Positions 1 through 5,696 of a DNA stretch of 9,453 nucleotides are shown piece by piece. This DNA comes from Planctomycetota bacterium (GTDB taxonomy: Bacteria > Planctomycetota > Phycisphaerae > UBA1845 > PWPN01). Location: contig CP070790.1 in assembly GCA_020346805.1 (NCBI GenBank), forward strand, positions 3,530,076 through 3,539,528. Reading direction: 5' to 3'. The position numbers were made by a program, and so were the translations under genes. The notes beneath the pieces were generated by a model. The model was not told the origin of the DNA. It searched no databases and saw nothing but the letters and a program-made list of their open reading frames with translations. Position 1 is the first letter of the stretch. Each line of letters starts with the position of its first letter.

Positions 1-49
1 CCGAAGTAGTACTGACCATAATGATCCTTTATTGGCGGGTCATGTTCAT

Positions 50-67
50 GGAATTTAAACGAATTCC
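50..67. repeat. Inverted repeat GGAATT-N6-AATTCC
   Basis: Perfect 6-base arms (50-55 and 62-67) flank a 6-base centre. The site lies 38 bases left of a second inverted repeat that also uses GGAAT/ATTCC arms. A regulator site upstream of the sigma operon is possible but unproven; arms this short can arise by chance in AT-rich DNA. Confidence 0.35.
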
Positions 68-101
68 ACTTCAAGGGTGCGCTAAGAGAGCAGGTCAGGC
101 A

Positions 102-123
102 CAATATTCCATTGGAATAGTTG
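102..123. repeat. Inverted repeat TATTCC-ATT-GGAATA
   Basis: Perfect 6-base arms at 105-110 and 114-119 surround a 3-base centre. Outside them CAA (102-104) can pair with TTG (121-123) if G120 bulges, giving a 9-pair dyad. It lies just upstream of the possible promoter of the sigma operon, so it could be an operator. GGAAT also resembles the -35 core of many ECF promoters, but I found no matching -10 at the usual spacing. Confidence 0.35.
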
Positions 124-142
124 AGCCAGACGCGGGGCACGT

Positions 143-172
143 TTGAAGGTGAATCCGTAATAGCCCGATAAT
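143..172 (+). promoter_or_regulatory. Possible promoter of the sigma-factor operon
   Basis: TTGAAG (143-148) and GATAAT (167-172) are separated by 18 bases and would start transcription near 179, leaving a leader of about 95 bases before the sigma-factor ATG at 274. A second GATAAT at 192-197 has no good -35 partner. Both matches are imperfect, so this is a weak call. Confidence 0.3.
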
Positions 173-264
173 GCTGAGGATCTAGATAAGGGATAATATT
201 TTCCTGAAAATACATGTTTGAGTTCGGAAATATTTTATCGGCCTGTGTCATATATGGTGGTGAC

Positions 265-269
265 AGGGA
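265..269 (+). promoter_or_regulatory. Ribosome binding site that fixes the sigma-factor start
   Basis: AGGGA lies 4 bases before the ATG at 274. The alternative upstream ATG at 214 follows an AT-rich stretch without a purine-rich site, so 274 is the better start. Confidence 0.6.
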
Positions 270-273
270 TGTA

Positions 274-777
274 ATGAAATTCATTGATTCAAAAAAATTG
301 AGTCACTGGTTTAACGCTTACGGTAAGGTTCTGGTGCACTACGCCCGCCAATGGCTGAGCATGGAATCGGCCGAGGATGTGGTGCAGGAAGCGTTCGTTC
401 AGTTGCTCTTACAGAAGGGAGAGCCTGCAAATGTCAAGGCCTGGTTGTTTCGGTCGGTGCGGAATGCCGCCCTTAACAAGGCACGGTCAATTCGACATCG
501 GCATAAATACGAACGCCGGCGGGCCGTTAGTAATCCGGCGTGGTTTCAGACCTCCCCGGAAGATCTACTTGATGCGGTCACCGCTCAGTCGGCTCTGCTT
601 TCTCTGCCCGACGAGCAGCGAGAAATTATCCTGCTGAGGATATGGGCGGGGATGACCTTAGAGGAAGCATCCGGAGTGATCGGTTGTCCGGTTTCAACTT
701 TGTTCAGCCGTTACCGCGCGGGGCTTGCTACCCTGCAAAAAGCTATGGAGGCATCATGCAAAACACAGAAGGACTAA
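274..777 (+). CDS. ECF-type RNA polymerase sigma factor (sigma-70 family)
   Basis: This 167-residue protein directs RNA polymerase to a specific set of promoters. It has only the two domains typical of ECF factors. Region 2 occupies about residues 1-76, with AEDVVQEAF at 33-41 and the basic -10 recognition part from KAWLFRSVRN (55-64) onward. Region 4 occupies about 104-157, with LPDEQREIILLR at 111-122 followed by a helix-turn-helix at about 127-149. Length and domain order are normal for the family. The start at 274 is chosen because of the AGGGA site; an in-frame ATG at 214 would add 20 residues that resemble nothing in the family. The last 22 bases overlap the next gene, a membrane protein that is probably its anti-sigma factor. 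By family analogy the sigma factor would be held inactive at the membrane and may drive its own operon. Target genes cannot be read from the window. No C-terminal extension or unusual domain is present. Confidence 0.93.
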   Translation: MKFIDSKKLSHWFNAYGKVLVHYARQWLSMESAEDVVQEAFVQLLLQKGEPANVKAWLFRSVRNAALNKARSIRHRHKYERRRAVSNPAWFQTSPEDLLDAVTAQSALLSLPDEQREIILLRIWAGMTLEEASGVIGCPVSTLFSRYRAGLATLQKAMEASCKTQKD

Positions 778-1214
778 CACCTGCGGAACGAGAGCTTCAA
801 GAGGCCTTTGGCCGGTTGAAGCTAGCGGATGTTTCGATGGATTACGAACAACTCATTTTCCGGGCGGGACAACAGTCAATGTGGCGGGGCATGCGCGTTT
901 GGCAGGGCCTGGCTGCGATACTGGTTGTGGGGTTGGGGCTGTCGTTAGCGAGCCAATGGAAATGGCAACAGGATGCTTCGTCTGTTTACGTAAAGGTAGA
1001 GCAGGGCAAGCTTCCGAAAATGACGGATCACAGTGTTAAAATTGGCGGTGCTCAAGATAGTTCTCCTCGGCTGCACCCGCAAAGTTATCTTTTACTACAA
1101 AGACGAGTTCTGGGTGGGGATTCTGATAATTTTAATTGGGATGCGCTTAATGGCTATTACCGTATTAGCAAGAGGGAAGTTAACCGTCTAACTGATTGGA
1201 GGAAACAGTTATGA
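756..1214 (+). CDS. Small one-pass membrane protein, probable anti-sigma factor
   Basis: This 152-residue protein has a charged N-terminal part (1-49), one membrane segment (about 51-66, GLAAILVVGLGLSLAS) and an outer part of about 85 residues. That is the layout of a membrane anti-sigma factor, with the cytoplasmic end binding sigma and the outer end sensing. The zinc-binding HxxxCxxC motif of the common ZAS anti-sigma class is absent; the protein has no cysteine at all. The N-terminal block around residues 28-50 (DYEQLIFRAGQQSMWRG, then VWQGLAA) resembles small proteins I recall beside planctomycete ECF factors, but this is from memory and unchecked. The ATG at 756 is chosen because GGAG lies 5 bases upstream; a longer frame back to 642 lies inside the sigma gene and is a shadow. 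It overlaps the sigma gene by 22 bases, and its TGA overlaps the next ATG (ATGA). The anti-sigma role is inferred from position and topology only. Confidence 0.75.
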   Translation: MQNTEGLTPAERELQEAFGRLKLADVSMDYEQLIFRAGQQSMWRGMRVWQGLAAILVVGLGLSLASQWKWQQDASSVYVKVEQGKLPKMTDHSVKIGGAQDSSPRLHPQSYLLLQRRVLGGDSDNFNWDALNGYYRISKREVNRLTDWRKQL

Positions 1215-2689
1215 GGAATAGGGCACTTTTTGTATGCATGTTTGTGATTATAGATATTGTTTTTGTGAATAGCGGTTTGGGGCAAGAAACCAAATCTGCT
1301 GACAAGGACGAATCATTGGCCAAGCCCCGTCTGGTGGAACTAAGTCTACAGCCGGCAAAAGAACCGGTTCCTGCGCTTAAGTACTTATTATTTCCCGATC
1401 CAATCGATCAGACGCCGGGGAATGCAGAACCGCTCTTCAGCATAGCCGGTGATATGATGAATCAGGGTGAAGAAGCTCGTAAGACATTTGACAAGATACA
1501 TGATTGGTTAGAGATGCCTGTCGAGGAGCTGCCGCGCGAAGAGGCTCAGAAGTTGCTGAAGACTTATAAAAACGCCTTGCGTTATGCAAAGCTGGCCTCG
1601 CGTCGTGAGTGTTGCCAATGGGATTTTTCCATTCGGACAGAGGGTATCAATGCATTGTTGTCACCGCTGGCCCCTCAACGGAATATTGCCAGATTGCTGG
1701 CTTTACAAATACGACTCGATATATCGGAAGGACGCTTTGTTGAAGCGCTCGAGAAACTGCAAACCGGTTATGCAATGGCCAGGCACGTTGGTGGTGATGG
1801 GCCGACATTAATTCAAAACCTGGTGGGAGTTGCGATAGCTGACCTTATGAGCAAACAGCTTGAATACTGGATTGATACTCCAGGATCACCGAACCTGTAT
1901 TGGGCGTTGGCCGACATACCGAGTCCGTTGATTGACGCTCGTGAAGGACTCCGGTTTGAACGGTTGGTACCCTATTGTGACTGCCCACAATTATGGGATA
2001 TGAAGAAGCGGGTAATGACCGAGGAAGAGGTTGATAACATTATCAATGTATTAATGAAATATAACGTGCTTTCTCCCAAGGAGGGGAAATCGGAGGAAGG
2101 TGGACCAAGTTGGGTGGACAAATTGTTCGCCGACGAGAAACAGGTTAAGAAGGCTTTTGGCAAGTCCAAACAGTACCTTAGCTCACAGGGATTCGCTTCG
2201 AAGTTTATCGAGGCCATGCCGGTCAAGCAGGTTGTTCTTATCTATTCCTTCGATCGATACTTATACTGGCGGGATGAAATGTTCAAGTGGTTTGGTTTGC
2301 CTTATTATCAGGCGTGCAAGCGTCTAGAATATGTAGAAGAACAGCTTGGTAAAGCTCGGGCTAGCGAAAGCTGGCCTGAGAGTATTCCAATAATCGACTT
2401 GTTACCCAGTATAACGCGGGCGCGCTTCTACACGGTGAGGATGAGTAGAGGAATCGCAGCGTTGCGCTGTCTTGAAGCTATCCGCATATATGCGTCCGCC
2501 AATGATGGCAAGCTGCCCGGTAGCTTAGATATTATCACACAGGTACCAATCCCGATCGATCCGGTTACTGGCAAACCGTTCATCTATCGAGTCGAAGGGG
2601 CTACAGCCTTTTTAGAGTCATGGGCTCCCAAGGAGATGTGGTTGGTGAAGGATCATAGTGTTAAATACCAACTAACCATTAAAAAGTAG
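1211..2689 (+). CDS. Secreted protein of unknown function in the sigma-factor operon
   Basis: This 492-residue protein starts with a hydrophobic signal peptide (about residues 5-19, likely cut near residue 24, GLG-Q), so it probably works outside the cytoplasm. I do not recognise a catalytic domain. About residues 85-220 look helical and TPR-like (for example ARLLALQIRLDISEGRF at 160-176 and the ALEKLQTGYAMARHVGG stretch after it). The C-terminus (413-474) holds RGIAALRCLEAIRIYAS, then NDGKLPGSLDII (431-442), PIDPVTGKPFIYR (448-460) and SWAPK. This resembles a block seen in many uncharacterised planctomycete proteins and faintly recalls the C-terminal part of type II secretion pseudopilins. 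Mature-part cysteines occur at 134, 135, 256, 258, 370 and 420, some close enough to form disulfides. The ATG at 1211 has GGAGG 8 bases upstream and overlaps the preceding stop by four bases, so its amount is probably tied to the anti-sigma protein. It may be sensor, ligand or target of the pathway. Confidence 0.88.
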   Translation: MRNRALFVCMFVIIDIVFVNSGLGQETKSADKDESLAKPRLVELSLQPAKEPVPALKYLLFPDPIDQTPGNAEPLFSIAGDMMNQGEEARKTFDKIHDWLEMPVEELPREEAQKLLKTYKNALRYAKLASRRECCQWDFSIRTEGINALLSPLAPQRNIARLLALQIRLDISEGRFVEALEKLQTGYAMARHVGGDGPTLIQNLVGVAIADLMSKQLEYWIDTPGSPNLYWALADIPSPLIDAREGLRFERLVPYCDCPQLWDMKKRVMTEEEVDNIINVLMKYNVLSPKEGKSEEGGPSWVDKLFADEKQVKKAFGKSKQYLSSQGFASKFIEAMPVKQVVLIYSFDRYLYWRDEMFKWFGLPYYQACKRLEYVEEQLGKARASESWPESIPIIDLLPSITRARFYTVRMSRGIAALRCLEAIRIYASANDGKLPGSLDIITQVPIPIDPVTGKPFIYRVEGATAFLESWAPKEMWLVKDHSVKYQLTIKK

Positions 2690-2773
2690 TGGGGGAGTTG
2701 TAGTTTCGATATTATAATCTCGATTGTATTCTTTAACCGAAGTACTGAGTTGGTAAACGGGGAATCAATCCGC

Positions 2774-2789
2774 TTTTCCGCGGCGAAAA
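2774..2789. terminator. Weak hairpin between convergent genes
   Basis: TTTTC (2774-2778) can pair with GAAAA (2785-2789) around a GC-rich loop. It lies between two convergent genes (stops at 2689 and 2817), where a terminator for both strands would be expected. The stem is only five pairs and no long T tract follows, so this is a weak candidate; I see no better one in 2690-2816. Confidence 0.2.
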
Positions 2790-2816
2790 ATCGTGTACTT
2801 CTTTGGTAATCTGCTG

Positions 2817-3131
2817 TTAATTCTGTGCGGGCTTGGCCGGCGGTTGGGGCTGAGTTTCTTTTATCGTCAGGGGCACCCATTCATGCGATGGCATCCTGTT
2901 GATTCGCGATTCATCGATGCGTAACGCCTCCAGTGTTCCATTGGCACGTGCCCGAAAGACAATTATTACATTGGCCCGTATGTCGGGATTAACCGCACTT
3001 ATTCCGACAAAGGGGCTTGGGATATCTATTTGGGGTTTGGTTGGTGGCGTTATCCCGATTCCTACAGCCAAATTTAGTAGCAGAAGGGCGATGATCACAA
3101 TTACGATTGCGGGGGTAGCAAGCTTTTTCAT
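2817..3131 (-). CDS. Small exported or membrane-anchored protein, unknown
   Basis: This 104-residue protein begins with MKK and a long hydrophobic run (residues 7-27), which is either a signal peptide or an N-terminal membrane anchor; no lipobox cysteine is present. The rest is short and rich in proline at its ends (PPTKP at 29-33; QPQPPAKPAQ near the C-terminus), with a hydrophobic strand-like stretch at about 53-60 (ANVIIVFR). I do not recognise a family. The single anchor plus short outer domain is vaguely ExbD-like, but no ExbD motif is present. The start is supported by AGGAGG 8 bases upstream. On the opposite strand a frame covers 2899-3195, but it lacks such a site. The gene lies 195 bases beyond the ComF-like gene on the same strand and faces the sigma operon. 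It could be transcribed alone from an AT-rich promoter region at about 3199-3240. Confidence 0.65.
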   Translation of the reverse strand: MKKLATPAIVIVIIALLLLNLAVGIGITPPTKPQIDIPSPFVGISAVNPDIRANVIIVFRARANGTLEALRIDESRINRMPSHEWVPLTIKETQPQPPAKPAQN

Positions 3132-3139
3132 GTCTGTTG

Positions 3140-3145
3140 CCTCCT
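3140..3145 (-). promoter_or_regulatory. Ribosome binding site of the small exported protein
   Basis: AGGAGG read on the - strand, with 8 bases before the ATG at 3131. It is a near-ideal site and the main reason for preferring the - strand gene over the overlapping + strand frame. Confidence 0.65.
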
Positions 3146-3198
3146 ATGTGCCGTTGGTTGATGGAATGACTATTGTTGCCTATAGGTACGATTAAACA

Positions 3199-3215
3199 AT
3201 TATACATATTTTATA
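3199..3215 (-). promoter_or_regulatory. Possible -10 elements upstream of the small gene
   Basis: Read on the - strand, TATAAT (3199-3204) and TATAAA (3210-3215) lie in a very AT-rich stretch. TTGCAA at 3235-3240 sits 19 bases upstream of TATAAA, a wide spacing; TATAAT has no good -35. Start of transcription near 3192 would leave a leader of about 60 bases. Confidence 0.25.
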
Positions 3216-3246
3216 CTATATTACCGATTAAAGGTTGCAATCATCA

Positions 3247-3256
3247 GTTTATAAAC
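3247..3256. repeat. Palindrome GTTTATAAAC
   Basis: A perfect 10-base palindrome in the spacer between the ComF-like gene and the small gene, just upstream of the possible promoter of the latter. It could bind a dimeric regulator, but a 10-base AT-rich palindrome may be chance. Confidence 0.25.
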
Positions 3257-3326
3257 AGGACTCTTTTGTACGACGCATCCTGGGGGAAGTCACTTTTACT
3301 GATCTATATTAAAAAAGACAATTAAT

Positions 3327-4073
3327 TTAATAAATACTTTTACGGGGATCGGTTTTGGCCAGGACGGCGGCGTAAACATGACCGGCACCGCCTTTCTTGA
3401 GGGTGCGAGCGACTTCACGCAGGGTCGAGCAGGTGGTTGCCACGTCATCGATGATACATAAAGTTTTGCCTTTGACGTTTGCGTGTTTGGCCAGATGAAA
3501 AACGCTGCGCACGTTGGCCGGTCGTTTGCTTTCGGGCAGTTCCATCTGGCGCTGCTTTTTACCTCGCACTTTGAGCAGGGGGAGTGCCGGTATAGACAAT
3601 TTTTTGCCAACACATGAGGCCAGCAATCCCACCGGGAAGTAACGATATTTTAATCGATCAAACCACGTGACGGGTACGGGAATCAGGGCATCAAGCTCCC
3701 GGCACCATGATTGTCCCTGAATGGCTGAAGCCAGAATCGAACCCAGTGGTTGATCAAGTCTTTGCATGTGGTGGTATTTGTAATTCAAGATCATTTCCTT
3801 CAGGGGACTGGCGTACAGTCCGGTGCGAACCATAGCTTCATATTGGATCTTAATATTCGGGCAGGAGGGACAGCCCCGTATGTTGAGAAGATGGGGGCCC
3901 ACTGGTGTTCCGCATAAGGGGCAATATTCGGATTTGGTAATATCGATCATGGCCAGCCAACATATCCGGCAAAGCGTTTCATCTTCTACTGAGAGATGGC
4001 GATTACAGGCCGGACAGAGGCGTGGGAACACTAAATCAGATAGAGTTCTACATAACTCATAAAACCTAGTCAT
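3327..4073 (-). CDS. ComF-family phosphoribosyltransferase-like protein
   Basis: This 248-residue protein has the ComF layout. Two zinc ribbons occupy the N-terminal third: cysteines 20, 23, 35 and 38 in the first, and 51, 54, 68 and 71 in the second. A type I phosphoribosyltransferase-like domain follows, with GLYASPLKEMILNYKY at 85-100, IPVP at 131-134, and the PRPP-loop region LCIIDDVATTCST at 205-217. The family is needed for DNA uptake in several bacteria and is thought to act in the cytoplasm with the uptake helicase; here that role is only inferred from family. Two positions differ from usual: the loop has Cys-215 where most type I enzymes have glycine (TTGxT), and the RGFNQ motif normally following IPVP is replaced by RYFPV (144-148). 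PRPP binding may therefore be lost or changed. The ATG is preceded only by a weak GCGGA site. It is transcribed away from the efflux operon and shares the upstream region with it; no other competence gene is visible. Confidence 0.88.
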   Translation of the reverse strand: MTRFYELCRTLSDLVFPRLCPACNRHLSVEDETLCRICWLAMIDITKSEYCPLCGTPVGPHLLNIRGCPSCPNIKIQYEAMVRTGLYASPLKEMILNYKYHHMQRLDQPLGSILASAIQGQSWCRELDALIPVPVTWFDRLKYRYFPVGLLASCVGKKLSIPALPLLKVRGKKQRQMELPESKRPANVRSVFHLAKHANVKGKTLCIIDDVATTCSTLREVARTLKKGGAGHVYAAVLAKTDPRKSIY

Positions 4074-4123
4074 GTCCGCATTTTCGGGTTGGGACTATAC
4101 TTTGGCAAGTGCTGTGTTATAGC

Positions 4124-4152
4124 TTGTTATATAGATGCAATGTGCGTATAAT
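4124..4152 (+). promoter_or_regulatory. Sigma-70-type promoter of the efflux operon
   Basis: TTGTTA (4124-4129), a 17-base spacer and a consensus TATAAT (4147-4152) predict transcription starting near 4159. It is the best promoter match in the window and reads toward the adaptor and RND genes, with a leader of about 70-90 bases. No comparable promoter is visible for the divergent ComF-like gene. Confidence 0.6.
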
Positions 4153-4159
4153 TATAAAG

Positions 4160-4174
4160 ATGAAATATTTTCAT
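4160..4174. promoter_or_regulatory. Palindrome at the efflux operon start site, possible operator
   Basis: ATGAAA-TAT-TTTCAT is a perfect dyad with 6-base arms and a 3-base centre. It begins within a base or two of the transcription start predicted from the TATAAT at 4147-4152, where a bound repressor would block transcription. Many efflux pumps are controlled by TetR- or MarR-type repressors that bind such sites, but no regulator gene is in the window, so the binding protein is unknown. Confidence 0.4.
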
Positions 4175-4189
4175 AGATATTACTAGTGT

Positions 4190-4202
4190 AGCTTTGAAAG
4201 CT
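4190..4202. repeat. Inverted repeat AGCTTT-G-AAAGCT in the efflux leader
   Basis: Perfect 6-base arms around one base lie in the untranslated leader, 16 bases after the palindrome at the predicted start site. As RNA the one-base loop could not form a full hairpin, so a DNA-binding site is more likely than an RNA structure. The half AAGCTTT recurs at 4287-4293 inside the coding region. Confidence 0.3.
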
Positions 4203-4207
4203 TGTCG

Positions 4208-4249
4208 ATGAATGAGAACAACCGGCTTTCTTGGGGCATAAGATCTTGA
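4208..4249 (+). other. Possible leader peptide (13 codons) before the adaptor gene
   Basis: An ATG at 4208 opens a 13-codon frame (MNENNRLSWGIRS) whose TGA (4247-4249) overlaps an in-frame TTG of the adaptor gene at 4246-4248. A GAAAG site lies 7 bases before the ATG. This could couple translation of a short leader to the adaptor, or be the true start separated by a frameshift in the sequence. It could also be chance. Confidence 0.25.
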
Positions 4250-5610
4250 ATAACAGAAACTTATGTAAACACAGATATAGGATCCAAAGCTTTAAACACA
4301 TCGCTGTGGCAATGTTACTTACAACTATTATGACATCTCAGATATGGGCACAGGAACCACCGTTGCTTGTAGTTTCCGTGGCCCAAGCACAGAAAAGAAT
4401 GGTTCGTCAAACGCTACCCCTGGTGGGATCGGTAAAGCCATATACCAGGAGTTTGATCGCCAGTGAGGTCAGTGGGCTGGTAAAGGAATTGCGGGTTGAA
4501 CAGGGAGATCGTGTTGAGGCGGGCATGACCATATGCAAACTTCGTGATACCACCAGGCGGATGATTTATTCAGAAGCCGAGGCGTTGCTCAAACAACTGG
4601 AAGCGGAACTGGAGGAACTGGAGGCCGGTACCCGTAAGGAGGAAATCGAGGAGGCCAGGGCGGCGATGGAAGAGGCCAAGGCGGTTTATAAAAAATGGGA
4701 GATGGAATTACTCCGGATCACCAGGCATCGTGAAGATGGGGTGGCAAGTCCGAAGGAATATAACGATACGATCACGGATCATGCGGCAGCACGGGAACGT
4801 TTGGCAAAGACTAAGGCCTCATACGAATTAGCTGTGGCCGGTCCCAGGGCTGAAAAGATTGCCCGGGCTCGCTATGCTGTTGAAGCGAGAAAGGCGGTTG
4901 TGGCTCTACTAAAGTACAATCTGGATCAAACCGTGATTTGTGCTCCGTTTGCAGGTTATGTAACCGAAAAGCATGCGGAGGTTGGTGAATGGTTGAATGT
5001 TGGCGGGGCGGTAGTGGAATTGATAGATCTGGATCGCGTTCTGGTTAAGGTGGATGTGCCTGAGTCGGCGATCAGTTCGGTCAGCGTGGGGGATTCGGTG
5101 GCGGTGGTGGTCGATGCCCTGAATAAAACATGGCGGGGTAAAGTCAAACATGTCATACCCCAGGCGGATGAAAAAGCTCGTACTTTTCCTATTGAGATTG
5201 AATTAGATAATCGTTCTTATGAATTGAAAAGCGGGATGTTTATTCGTGCCCGCATGCCCGCAGGTCCCACAACCGAGTCGGTGATAGTTCCTCGCGACGC
5301 GGTTATTCAACGGGATAATACTTATTATGTGGTAATGGTCGGCCCGGCCCAGGCACCCCTTGAGAGTGAAATGGCCATACCGATCCCGGTGGGGCTGGGA
5401 GCCGATGTTGGTGATTGGATAGTAGTAAATTCTCCTGCAATTCAATCCGGTATGAAGGTAGCAGTCAAAGGTCACGATCGTATTTATGGCCCCCTGCCGG
5501 TTAAATCGTTGCCCGGTGAAGTACGCGCTCCTGTTACAATTGGTGCAACCACAAAACCAGCGGCCGATAAGGTGGGAAGGAATATAACTACTTCCAACCC
5601 CGCCAAGTAA
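4231..5610 (+). CDS. RND efflux pump periplasmic adaptor (membrane fusion protein)
   Basis: This protein links the inner-membrane RND transporter to an outer-membrane channel. At 459 residues it is somewhat longer than typical adaptors. In order: a signal peptide (basic residues 13-22, hydrophobic 24-38, probable cut after IWA-40); first lipoyl half-motif at about 74-104 (EVSGLVKELRVEQGDRVEAG); an alpha-helical hairpin at 112-230; second lipoyl half at 233-266 (APFAGYVTEKHAEVGEWLNVG); a beta-barrel at about 268-345; and a membrane-proximal domain to about 425. It ends in a loose, Ala/Pro/Thr-rich tail. There is no lipobox, so it is probably not a lipoprotein. The start is uncertain: an in-frame stop at 4213-4215 leaves TTG 4231, TTG 4246, GTG 4306 or ATG 4312. 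The last two would remove the basic part of the signal peptide, so a TTG start is preferred. The RND gene follows after 86 bases. Confidence 0.93.
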   Translation: MGHKILNNRNLCKHRYRIQSFKHIAVAMLLTTIMTSQIWAQEPPLLVVSVAQAQKRMVRQTLPLVGSVKPYTRSLIASEVSGLVKELRVEQGDRVEAGMTICKLRDTTRRMIYSEAEALLKQLEAELEELEAGTRKEEIEEARAAMEEAKAVYKKWEMELLRITRHREDGVASPKEYNDTITDHAAARERLAKTKASYELAVAGPRAEKIARARYAVEARKAVVALLKYNLDQTVICAPFAGYVTEKHAEVGEWLNVGGAVVELIDLDRVLVKVDVPESAISSVSVGDSVAVVVDALNKTWRGKVKHVIPQADEKARTFPIEIELDNRSYELKSGMFIRARMPAGPTTESVIVPRDAVIQRDNTYYVVMVGPAQAPLESEMAIPIPVGLGADVGDWIVVNSPAIQSGMKVAVKGHDRIYGPLPVKSLPGEVRAPVTIGATTKPAADKVGRNITTSNPAK

Positions 5611-5613
5611 TTG

Positions 5614-5626
5614 TATTTGGCAAATA
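5614..5626. repeat. Inverted repeat TATTTG-G-CAAATA between adaptor and transporter
   Basis: Perfect 6-base arms around one base begin three bases after the adaptor stop. It lies within an apparent operon. With a one-base centre it is a poor RNA hairpin and lacks a following T tract, so it is unlikely to be a terminator; a protein-binding site or chance are the alternatives. Confidence 0.25.
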
Positions 5627-5696
5627 AACAGTGGTAGAGAATTCCGGAGATGCTATCCGTTAGCCGGTATTTGATTCCGGTGGCAAGGCGCGAATC

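Larger units (their letters stand above)
1..213. other. Left-end region without a firm gene
   Basis: No convincing gene is visible here. Two edge fragments are possible. On the + strand, one frame stays open from base 3 to a TGA at 144-146 (47 codons), which could be the tail of a gene starting outside the window, but an open run this short is not rare by chance. On the - strand, an ATG at 17-19 is preceded by an AAGGA-like ribosome binding site with a 5-base spacer and stays open for the six codons to the edge, so it could be the start of a divergent gene. The two readings exclude each other and neither can be settled from this window. The stretch also holds two inverted repeats and a possible promoter, listed separately. 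Confidence 0.3.

Noticed and set aside
3..146. 47-codon open + strand frame at the left edge
   Set aside because: It could be the tail of a gene, but it is short, resembles no family I know and would be expected by chance fairly often.
214..273. Upstream ATG adding 20 residues to the sigma factor
   Set aside because: No purine-rich site precedes it, and the added residues fit no sigma region; the ATG at 274 has AGGGA and gives a normal family length.
642..755. Longer N-terminus for the membrane protein, starting inside the sigma gene
   Set aside because: This part lies wholly within the sigma coding region, and the ATG at 756 has a well-placed GGAG site.
2899..3195. 98-codon + strand frame over the small exported protein
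   Set aside because: It lacks a good ribosome binding site, whereas the - strand gene has AGGAGG and a typical hydrophobic N-terminus. The hydrophobic look of the + frame may be a by-product of antisense codons.
4286..4293. AAAGCTTT palindrome
   Set aside because: Only 8 bases and inside the adaptor coding region; it echoes the 4190-4202 repeat but is too short to call a site.
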